This document shows, piece after piece, positions 1 through 5,154 of a stretch of 13,077 bases of DNA. The stretch is from the NCBI GenBank assembly GCA_964559275.1, contig CAZLGC010000033.1:1-13077 (forward strand). Reading direction: 5' to 3'. Position numbers and translations under genes: made by a program. The notes under the pieces were generated by a model. That model was not told the DNA's origin. It saw only the letters and a list, made by a program, of their open reading frames with translations, and ran no database searches. This stretch comes from CAZLGC01 sp964559275 (lineage in GTDB: Bacteria; Patescibacteriota; CALEFQ01). The stretch's first letter is position 1. Each line of letters begins with the position of its first letter.

Positions 1-49
1 TAACAGGGGATTTGTTTAGCCTAAGGCAAAAACAGAATCATCAAAACTA

Positions 50-104
50 TTGGCTGTTTCTATAAATTGTGCTATAATTACAATAGAAGCACAAGATATA
101 GAAA
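50..104 (+). promoter_or_regulatory. nrd operon promoter with tandem NrdR boxes
   Basis: TTGGCT (50-55), a 17-bp spacer and a perfect TATAAT (73-78) form a sigma70-type promoter with an expected start near 85. Two NrdR-box-like sequences are present. Box 1 is at 57-72 with core CTATAAATTG (60-69), and box 2 is at 89-104 with core CAAGATATAG (92-101). Each core matches 9 of 10 positions of the known core CwAtATaTwG. They are 32 bp apart start to start, about three helical turns, as known NrdR sites are. Box 1 lies between -35 and -10 and box 2 just after the start point, so bound NrdR would block RNA polymerase. This implies NrdR represses its own operon. The flanks of both boxes match less well than the cores. 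Confidence 0.72.
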
Positions 105-206
105 CAAAAACACAGCCAGAGGAACGTCCCGTGGATAAATAGCTCCTTGCTAAATGAGAGAGGGTGATTAGCTAGATATTTTTTTGGCTATTAAAAATGA
201 AAGTGC
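105..206 (+). other. nrdR 5' leader, possible weak attenuator
   Basis: If transcription starts near 85, the leader before the nrdR ATG is about 120 nt, long for this compact window. It contains two mutually exclusive short pairings, TAGCT (140-144) with AGCTA (170-174) or GCTAA (149-153) with TTAGC (168-172), followed by a run of T at 179-185. That layout could act as an attenuator, but the stems are only 5 bp. I recognise no riboswitch. No convincing Shine-Dalgarno precedes the nrdR start. Confidence 0.25.
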
Positions 207-653
207 ATGCAGTGCCCAGTATGCGAACAAGGTGAATCAAAAGTTGTCGACTCGCGGGAAGCAGACGACGGCCAAGCTATCAGGCGACGGCGCGAGTGTC
301 TTTCGTGTAAAGCTAGATTTAGCACTTATGAAGAGCTGGAGCTACTGGATCTGCGCGTGATCAAACGCGACAATCGCCTGGAACCCTACAAGCTTGAAAA
401 GATCGAACGAGGCATTCGCTTGGCTCTGAAGAAGCGTCCGTTCACGGATTCCGATATCAAACAAATAATAAATAATATCGAGCGCGAAATTGTGCGCACA
501 GCCGATGATTGCAAAATCCGTTCCGAAGACATCGGCAAGATCGTATTGCGGGAACTGCATACCTGGGACGAGGTTGGTTACATTCGCTTTGCCTCCGTCT
601 ATCGTTCCTTTGATAGCGTCGCCAGCTTTGCTGACGAAATAAAAAAGTTTTAA
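207..653 (+). CDS. nrdR: Transcriptional repressor NrdR
   Basis: NrdR is a nucleotide-sensing repressor of ribonucleotide reductase genes. It binds DNA with an N-terminal zinc ribbon and reads the ATP/dATP balance with an ATP-cone. The 148 residues match the family's usual length. The zinc ribbon cysteines are C3, C6, C31 and C34, and the stretch after them has the typical 'STYEELEL..L.V.KRD' pattern leading into an ATP-cone at about residues 47-137. The ATG at 207 gives the canonical start just before the first CPxC; an ATG at 197 is out of frame. There is no clear ribosome binding site. It is the first gene of the nrdR-nrdD-glycyl-domain-nrdG cluster, and the promoter upstream carries two NrdR boxes, so autoregulation together with its target is the straightforward inference. 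Confidence 0.96.
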   Translation: MQCPVCEQGESKVVDSREADDGQAIRRRRECLSCKARFSTYEELELLDLRVIKRDNRLEPYKLEKIERGIRLALKKRPFTDSDIKQIINNIEREIVRTADDCKIRSEDIGKIVLRELHTWDEVGYIRFASVYRSFDSVASFADEIKKF

Positions 654-668
654 CAATATAATAAATCC

Positions 669-724
669 GAAGATTCAAGCTGAAAGCGAGGGAGACATAT
701 CTTAAACTTTCCGCTTCAATCTTC
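669..724 (+). repeat. Inverted repeat between nrdR and nrdD
   Basis: Left arm 669-686 and right arm 707-724 are 18 nt each and complementary at 16 positions (GAAGATT, AAGC and GAAAG blocks), with a 20-nt loop. It ends 11 nt before the nrdD ATG. No T-run follows, so it is probably not a terminator. It could be an RNA processing or stability element separating nrdR from nrdD, or limit access to the nrdD start, which has no visible Shine-Dalgarno. Confidence 0.55.
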
Positions 725-735
725 TCCCAACCCTC

Positions 736-2736
736 ATGGCCAAAACCAAAGACGTTCCGTTTGAAAAAGTAAGAAAGCGCGATGGTCGCATCGTTGATTT
801 TGATGTTGATCGTATGGAGACAGCCATTTTTAAAGCCGCCCAGTCAGTCGGTGGTAAGGATCGGGAGACGGCCCGTAATTTGGCCTGGAAAGCTGTGCAT
901 GAGCTATCCAAAAAGGTCAAAGGTAAGGGTTATATTCCGTCCGTTGAGCAGGTACAGGATTCTGTAGAAAGAGTCCTGATTCACGCCGGGTACGCTGATA
1001 CTGCCAAAAGCTATATCCTGTATCGGGAGCAGCATCGCAAGATTCGCGATACCAAGGCAATTTTGGTGGATGCCACCAAAACGATGGATGAATATCTGAA
1101 ACGGGAAGACTGGCGGGTGAATGAAAATGCGAATGTCAATTATTCTTTCTCCGGCTTGTCGCTGCATCTCTCGGGGTCTATTATCGCCAATTACGTTTTG
1201 GAAAATATTTATCCCCGGGAAGTTTCTGAGGCGCACAAGAGCGGGGATTTTCATGTTCATGATTTATCCATGGGAATCAACGGGTATTGTGCCGGCTGGA
1301 GTCTGAAGGACTTGTTACTGGAAGGTTTTAACGGAGTTCCTTCTAAAGTTGAATCCGCCCCGGCCAAGCATATCGAAACTGTGATCGGGCAGATGATTAA
1401 TTTCCTGGGGACTCTTCAAAATGAATGGGCCGGCGCTCAGGCGTTTAGTTCCTTTGATACTTATCTGGCTCCATTTGTCCGTGCTGACCAATGTACTTAT
1501 AAACGAATTAAACAAAATATCCAGCAGTTTGTTTTCAGCATGAACACCCCGTCGCGCTGGGGTTGCCAGACACCTTTTACTAATCTGACTTTTGACTGGA
1601 CGGTACCGGCTGATATGAAAGACGAGAATGTTATCGTCGGCGGCAAGATTCTCGATGACACCTACGGTGACTATCAGAAGGAAATGGACATGATAAATAA
1701 GGCTTTCCTGGAGGTGATGCTTGAGGGCGATATGAAAGGACGTATTTTCACTTTCCCGATCCCGACCTACAACATTACCAAAGATTTTGACTGGGACTCG
1801 GAAAACGCGCGGTTATTGTTTGAGATGGCTTCCAAGTACGGCCTGCCTTACTTCCAGAATTTCATTAACAGCGACCTTAAGCCTTCTGATGTTCGTTCGA
1901 TGTGCTGTCGTCTGCAGATGGATATGCGCCAGCTGCGCTCCAAGACCGGCGGTTTGTTCGGCTCCGGTGAAAAAACCGGCTCGCTGGGCGTGGTTACCAT
2001 AAACTTGCCGCGTATCGGCTATGAAGCCAAAGACGAGGGTGAGTTCTTTGAAAAGCTCGAGCGCCTGATGGATTTAGCTCAGAAATCTTTGGAAATCAAG
2101 CGGGAAATGGTACAGCGCAACATGGACAACGGCTTGCTGCCGTACTCGAAGCGTTATCTGGGAGACCTCGGTCATCACTTTGCTACCATTGGCTTAGTGG
2201 GAATGAATGAGTGCTTGATGAATTTCTTTGACGAGACAACCAGTATTGCCAGTGAGGAAGGCAAGCGGTTTGCCATCAAAGTGCTGGATTTCATGCGTGA
2301 GAAACTGGGAAAGTACCAAAAAGATACCGGTAACATCTATAATCTGGAGGCAACCCCGGCGGAAGGAACCTCGTACCGCCTCGCCAAAAAAGACAAGGAT
2401 AAGTATCCTGATATCATTTCCCAGGGGAGCGGTGATCCTTTCTATACCAATTCCACCCACCTGCCGGTTGATTACACAGATGACATTTTTGAAGCCCTGG
2501 AGTTACAGGATGACTTGCAAGCAAAGTACACCGGGGGGACAGTTTTTCACGGCTTCCTGGGTGAGAGAATCAAAGATCCTGAAACTTGTAAAAAACTTGT
2601 CAAAACAATCGCCTATAATTTTCGCCTGCCTTACTTCACGGTTACGCCGACATTCAGTATTTGCCCTGAACATGGGTATATCCCGGGCGAGCATTATGAG
2701 TGCACCTGCAGTGTTAGCAGAAAAGAAGATAAATAA
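736..2736 (+). CDS. nrdD: Anaerobic ribonucleoside-triphosphate reductase, large chain lacking its glycyl-radical domain
   Basis: Class III ribonucleotide reductase makes dNTPs from NTPs without oxygen, using a glycyl radical set up by NrdG. The 666 residues carry an N-terminal ATP-cone (VRKRDG from residue 12, to about 100), a catalytic barrel with the active-site Cys motif MCCR (C390-C391-R392), and the 'TGSLGVVTINLPR' signature (about 414-426). The C-terminal zinc segment begins (C643, H646, C656, C658), but the chain then diverges and stops at residue 666. The expected RVxGY glycyl-radical motif is absent. That motif is encoded 60 nt downstream in a different frame (2796-2954). Both pieces together total 718 residues, about the size of a complete class III enzyme with one ATP-cone. 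The rest of the chain looks intact, so I read this as a functional split gene rather than decay. Confidence 0.93.
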   Translation: MAKTKDVPFEKVRKRDGRIVDFDVDRMETAIFKAAQSVGGKDRETARNLAWKAVHELSKKVKGKGYIPSVEQVQDSVERVLIHAGYADTAKSYILYREQHRKIRDTKAILVDATKTMDEYLKREDWRVNENANVNYSFSGLSLHLSGSIIANYVLENIYPREVSEAHKSGDFHVHDLSMGINGYCAGWSLKDLLLEGFNGVPSKVESAPAKHIETVIGQMINFLGTLQNEWAGAQAFSSFDTYLAPFVRADQCTYKRIKQNIQQFVFSMNTPSRWGCQTPFTNLTFDWTVPADMKDENVIVGGKILDDTYGDYQKEMDMINKAFLEVMLEGDMKGRIFTFPIPTYNITKDFDWDSENARLLFEMASKYGLPYFQNFINSDLKPSDVRSMCCRLQMDMRQLRSKTGGLFGSGEKTGSLGVVTINLPRIGYEAKDEGEFFEKLERLMDLAQKSLEIKREMVQRNMDNGLLPYSKRYLGDLGHHFATIGLVGMNECLMNFFDETTSIASEEGKRFAIKVLDFMREKLGKYQKDTGNIYNLEATPAEGTSYRLAKKDKDKYPDIISQGSGDPFYTNSTHLPVDYTDDIFEALELQDDLQAKYTGGTVFHGFLGERIKDPETCKKLVKTIAYNFRLPYFTVTPTFSICPEHGYIPGEHYECTCSVSRKEDK

Positions 2737-2756
2737 CTTTTCATAATGTATAGAGA

Positions 2757-2782
2757 GCACCTGGGTTTAAAAGTTCAGGTGC
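2757..2782 (+). repeat. Hairpin in the gap between the two nrdD pieces
   Basis: GCACCTG (2757-2763) pairs with CAGGTGC (2776-2782). With G-T pairs the stem extends to 11 bp closing a TAAA loop (2768-2771). The sequence after it is A-rich rather than T-rich, so it is not an intrinsic terminator. The 3' arm holds AGGTG (2777-2781), the only Shine-Dalgarno-like sequence before the ATG at 2796, 14 nt away. The hairpin could therefore modulate translation of the radical domain, or act as an RNA cleavage site. Confidence 0.6.
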
Positions 2783-2795
2783 CCAAAACAAAAAA

Positions 2796-2954
2796 ATGTC
2801 CAAATGTGGAAAAAAAACCCTAGTCTATAGCCGCGTAGTCGGCTATCACAATCCGGTTCAGAACTGGAATCTTGGCAAGAGCGCCGAGTTCAAAAAACGT
2901 AAAGCTTATAGTATTGGCAGCACCTCGACTCATATCTGCGGCTGCGACGAATAA
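2796..2954 (+). CDS. Stand-alone glycyl-radical domain of anaerobic ribonucleotide reductase (52 aa)
   Basis: This short ORF encodes what the nrdD chain lacks. Residues 12-36 match the C-terminal glycyl-radical domain of class III NrdD: SRVVGY, then NPVQNWNLGK, then EFKKRKAYS. The radical glycine would be G16. Residues K3-C4-G5 match the second half of the zinc finger (CPxCG) that precedes the radical loop in one-piece enzymes. The large chain holds the first half, so the zinc site may be shared between the two polypeptides. The tail (about residues 41-52) ends in HICGCDE, with C48 and C50. The ORF is in a different frame from nrdD and starts at its own ATG. A separate radical domain recalls the YfiD/GrcA spare part of pyruvate formate-lyase. 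Identity of the domain is sure; how it joins NrdD is inference. Confidence 0.88.
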   Translation: MSKCGKKTLVYSRVVGYHNPVQNWNLGKSAEFKKRKAYSIGSTSTHICGCDE

Positions 2955-2963
2955 GTCTGAAAT

Positions 2964-3021
2964 AAAGCAGGCTGAGGTGCCGCCAAGTTTGGTATATCAA
3001 GGTGGTACCAGAGCCTGCTTT
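2964..3021 (+). terminator. Long hairpin between the glycyl-radical ORF and nrdG
   Basis: AAAGCAGGCT (2964-2973) pairs perfectly with AGCCTGCTTT (3012-3021). After a GA/AG internal step, GGTGCCGCC (2976-2984) pairs with GGTGGTACC (3001-3009), giving 19 pairs and a 16-nt loop. The two wobble pairs are G-U on the plus strand and would be C-A on the minus strand, so the RNA is read on plus. The 3' arm ends in CTTT followed by GTTT, a weak T-tract: a leaky terminator or a stabilising hairpin that lets nrdG be expressed at a different level. Confidence 0.6.
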
Positions 3022-3054
3022 GTTTAGAGAGTTTACTTTTTCCATCTCCCTCAA

Positions 3055-3744
3055 ATGATTATAAGTGGAGTTCAAAAAACGACTTTTATAGATTATCCCG
3101 GAAAAATTGCTTCCACGCTTTTCTTGGCTGGCTGTAATTTTCGCTGCCCTTTTTGCCATAATCGAAATCTGGTTCTGAATGAAAAATGGCTGGAGCGGAT
3201 TGCTCCCAAAGAAATTCTGGCATTTCTCAAAAAGCGACGTAAATATCTGGAAGGGGTTTGTATTACTGGTGGAGAACCATTGATCTATAGAGATCTTCCG
3301 AAGCTGATTTCTGAACTGAAAGAGCTTGGTTATGATGTCAAACTGGACACAAATGGGACTAATCCGCGTATGCTTCAAGAGCTTCATGATAAAAAACTTC
3401 TTGATTACGTAGCTCTTGATATCAAAAGCTCATTGGATCAGTATGATCGGGTGAGCGGGGTTGAAGTGGATACCGGTAAAATTAAAAAAAGCATAGATAT
3501 AATTATTGAGGGTGATGTTGATTATGAATTTCGCTCTACGGTGCTGCCACGTTTCCATGATAAATTTGAGATCGAAAAGATGGGTAAACTTATTAAGGGA
3601 GCTAAGAGGTATTACCTGCAAAATTTCGTGGCCCGTAACACTCTCGACAAGTCATTTCTAAATGAACGCAGTTACACTGACGAGGAGATGAAAGACTTGG
3701 CCAAGATAGCATCCAGATACGTTGAAAAGTGCGACATTCGTTAA
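3055..3744 (+). CDS. nrdG: Anaerobic ribonucleoside-triphosphate reductase activating protein (radical SAM)
   Basis: This is the activase that uses S-adenosylmethionine and a [4Fe-4S] cluster to abstract hydrogen from the reductase glycine. The 229-residue chain has the radical SAM motif C27-x3-C31-x2-C34 (CNFRCPFC), the SAM-binding TGGEP motif at residues 71-75 with C69 just before it, and LDTNG at 97-101. N-terminal 'SGVQKTTFIDYPGKIAST' and the length of about 230 residues fit the longer NrdG2-type activases rather than the 155-residue E. coli NrdG. It is the last gene of the nrd cluster. The ATG at 3055 starts the family's usual N-terminus and has no Shine-Dalgarno. Its substrate glycine is most likely G16 of the small ORF just upstream, so in this organism the activase may act on a separate small protein. 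Confidence 0.93.
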   Translation: MIISGVQKTTFIDYPGKIASTLFLAGCNFRCPFCHNRNLVLNEKWLERIAPKEILAFLKKRRKYLEGVCITGGEPLIYRDLPKLISELKELGYDVKLDTNGTNPRMLQELHDKKLLDYVALDIKSSLDQYDRVSGVEVDTGKIKKSIDIIIEGDVDYEFRSTVLPRFHDKFEIEKMGKLIKGAKRYYLQNFVARNTLDKSFLNERSYTDEEMKDLAKIASRYVEKCDIR

Positions 3745-3748
3745 TCCT

Positions 3749-3778
3749 TTGACTACCCTAGGTAGGTAGTGTTATCAT
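3749..3778 (+). promoter_or_regulatory. Promoter with operator-like inverted repeat
   Basis: TTGACT (3749-3754), an 18-bp spacer and TATCAT (3773-3778) upstream of the 47-residue ORF. The spacer is occupied by a symmetrical sequence: ACTACC (3752-3757) and GGTAGT (3765-3770) are perfect inverted repeats separated by 7 nt. That position suits an operator. The same sequence might instead be a weak end signal for nrdG, but there is no T-run. Confidence 0.6.
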
Positions 3779-3817
3779 AGTAAGTAGATAAATTGTTACC
3801 TAAATAAAGGCAAACCT

Positions 3818-3961
3818 ATGCCAGTAGGAAACAAACTCAACAAAGTGGTGCACAACGATGGTTGTGGTTTGATCAAGCGGATCAAGCGTAGCAACCGGGT
3901 CAAATTGCCGAGAAAAGGCAAGGCTCGTCGCGGTTACAAACAGTGTAAACTGTGCCGCTAA
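3818..3961 (+). CDS. Small basic Cys-containing protein, 47 aa, unknown
   Basis: I do not recognise this protein. It is 47 residues long and very rich in Lys and Arg, with H12 and C16 in the N-terminal half and a C-terminal C43-x2-C46, a possible zinc site. The stretch 'RIKRSNRVKLPRKGKARRGYKQC' looks like a nucleic-acid- or ribosome-binding segment. It is real by context: a promoter at 3749-3778, an AAAGG ribosome binding site (3806-3810) 7 nt before the ATG, and a strong terminator right after it (3993-4022), making a single-gene unit. Size, charge and strong signals resemble small ribosomal proteins of the zinc-ribbon kind, but I cannot match it to a named one. Confidence 0.72.
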   Translation: MPVGNKLNKVVHNDGCGLIKRIKRSNRVKLPRKGKARRGYKQCKLCR

Positions 3962-3992
3962 TTTCAATAGACTGAAAGGTGCACACTTTCTA

Positions 3993-4022
3993 GCAAGCCC
4001 TCCTCTTGGAGGGCTTTGCTTT
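3993..4022 (+). terminator. Intrinsic terminator
   Basis: AAGCCCTCC (3995-4003) pairs with GGAGGGCTT (4008-4016) around a TCTT loop, followed by a T-rich stretch (TTTGCTTT). It ends the 47-residue gene. It overlaps the TTG at 4016, which argues against that codon being the start of the next gene. Confidence 0.88.
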
Positions 4023-4030
4023 CCAAAAAT

Positions 4031-4225
4031 ATGTTGATTCAAATTAAGGTCGTAACTAATGCTACCAACCCCCGGGTAGTTAAAACTGGTGAAATATTCA
4101 AAGTTTATGTCAGTGCTAGTCCGGAGAAAGGGAAGGCTAACAAGGCGGTGACTAAAATGCTGGCTGATTATTTCGGTGTCCGGCCCAGCACAGTCAGGAT
4201 ACGTCGCGGACTAAAAGTAGAATAA
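4031..4225 (+). CDS. DUF167 (YggU-like) family protein
   Basis: The 64-residue protein shows the DUF167 pattern: a beta strand (QIKVVTNA), then VYVSASPEKGKANKAV (the PxxGKAN core of the family), an alpha helix with LADYFGV, and STVRIRRG. Members are small alpha/beta proteins of unknown role. Usual members run about 75-100 residues and continue after the RxxxG with a TSRxK motif. Here the chain stops at GLKVE, so it is short at the C-terminus. The ATG at 4031 is chosen over an in-frame TTG at 4016, which lies inside the preceding terminator. No Shine-Dalgarno and no obvious promoter of its own are visible, so expression may depend on readthrough. Confidence 0.8.
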   Translation: MLIQIKVVTNATNPRVVKTGEIFKVYVSASPEKGKANKAVTKMLADYFGVRPSTVRIRRGLKVE

Positions 4226-4246
4226 AGCAGGTGGTTGTTCCAATAG

Positions 4247-4273
4247 AAAAGCCCCTGTCCGAGGACAGAGGCT
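4247..4273 (-). terminator. Terminator of the minus-strand membrane protein
   Basis: GCCCCTGTCC (4251-4260) and GGACAGAGGC (4263-4272) form the stem. The one plus-strand mismatch (C4254/A4269) becomes a G-U pair on the minus strand. The minus strand then runs into TTTT (4250-4247). It starts 6 nt after the stop of the gene at 4279-5076. Confidence 0.8.
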
Positions 4274-4278
4274 AGGGC

Positions 4279-5076
4279 TCAGCGGTAGGGGATTACCAGC
4301 AGGATGAAAGTGGCAAAGAGCACGATTACGAGGTTGTCATCGTCTCTGATGCGCGGCCAGGCCCAGTATGGCTGATCGCTACCTAGAGCTTCTCCCAGGG
4401 CTGAGAAGGCACCGACCAGCAAGGCGGAGGGGAGCGGCCGGGCGATCATTTCATTGAGCGGGGTAAGCAGAAACATACCGTAACTGATGGCGGCTGCCAC
4501 GGTGAAGCACCACATGGATCCGCCGATCGATTTGTGGGGATTATTGACTATCGGCAAGGGTTTTTCCCACTGAGTGCCGGCAGAGTAATACCCACCATAG
4601 GCCGCAGCTGGATCAGCACCGGCCACAATCAGGGAAACCGTGAGGTAGAGAAAGAGGTGGTACTGTGCGGGGGCAAAAAGCCATAACAGCAGGAATGATA
4701 TCACGAGCCCCCAACCGTAGTGGGTAGCAGCAAGGAAACCTTCTTTCTCGTGCTCTCGCTCCAGTACTTTGTAGGCAGCCAGTTGCCAGCGTCTCTGGAT
4801 GTTGAAACTGTGCCATAGACCCTGGCGGAGCCAAAGGAGTCCGCCGGTTCGTGGATACCAATCCTCCAGCTTGGGCCCGATATAGAGTTTCATGATATCA
4901 GCCCAAGTTACGAAAGAGGCTCCACCGATCAGAACCAGTAACGCTACTAGCAAGCTGGTCAGTGAAGCGTGCCCGCAGGCCTGGTCGATGGAAAAGTACA
5001 GGCCGGCATTCAAGAAACCAGTGCCGGCGTGAATCGCTGAGCGAGGAAGGATTAACTTCTTCCTACGTACTGTCAT
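4279..5076 (-). CDS. Membrane protein of the CTP-dependent polyprenol (dolichol/phytol) kinase family
   Basis: The 265-residue protein has about six hydrophobic segments and the late-sequence pattern of the dolichol/phytol kinase and CDP-diglyceride synthase fold: GADPAAAYGG (153-162), HKSIGGS (181-187), a conserved Glu in the segment LGEALG (E229), and DDDNL (245-249) near the end. These correspond to the D..A...G, K(S/T)xxGS and DDN motifs known for CTP-using lipid kinases. A polyprenol kinase would recycle free polyprenol to polyprenyl phosphate, a carrier for cell-surface glycans; that role is inferred. The start is fixed by a strong AGGAGGG (5088-5082 on the minus strand) 5 nt before the ATG. 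A terminator follows directly. Middle residues 60-120 are soluble and Trp-rich and I cannot assign them. Confidence 0.65.
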   Translation of the reverse strand: MTVRRKKLILPRSAIHAGTGFLNAGLYFSIDQACGHASLTSLLVALLVLIGGASFVTWADIMKLYIGPKLEDWYPRTGGLLWLRQGLWHSFNIQRRWQLAAYKVLEREHEKEGFLAATHYGWGLVISFLLLWLFAPAQYHLFLYLTVSLIVAGADPAAAYGGYYSAGTQWEKPLPIVNNPHKSIGGSMWCFTVAAAISYGMFLLTPLNEMIARPLPSALLVGAFSALGEALGSDQPYWAWPRIRDDDNLVIVLFATFILLVIPYR

Positions 5077-5131
5077 TATGTCCCTCCTGTTGACATTTCA
5101 GCTAATACTAGCTTGAAGAAATATAAAAAGC

Positions 5132-5154
5132 AACCCTCTCTAAGGGGGTTTTTT
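5132..5154 (+). promoter_or_regulatory. Terminator-like hairpin directly before comEC
   Basis: AACCCTC (5132-5138) pairs with GGGGGTT (5144-5150, one T-G pair) and six T follow (5149-5154), running straight into the ATG at 5155. The structure looks like an intrinsic terminator, yet its 3' arm GGGGG is also the only Shine-Dalgarno-like sequence for that ATG, 6 nt upstream. It may be an attenuator or a translation switch for comEC. It also contradicts a start at the TTG at 5113, which would place the hairpin inside the coding region. Confidence 0.5.

Noticed and set aside
736..2736. Recoded stop (UGA=Gly or readthrough) joining the nrdD pieces
   Set aside because: The stop is TAA, the second piece is in another frame, and TGA ends several genes here, so no simple recoding joins them.
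2964..3021. T-box-like leader before nrdG (GGTGGTACC resembles the T-box bulge sequence)
   Set aside because: No specifier stem-loop or leader of the needed length, and nrdG is not an amino-acid or tRNA gene. The sequence is explained as one arm of a simple long hairpin.
4016..4030. TTG start for the DUF167 gene
   Set aside because: It lies inside the terminator of the preceding gene. The ATG at 4031 fits the family's start.
5113..5154. TTG start for comEC
   Set aside because: It would put the terminator-like hairpin and T-run into coding sequence; the ATG at 5155 has a Shine-Dalgarno-like sequence and starts at the first membrane helix.
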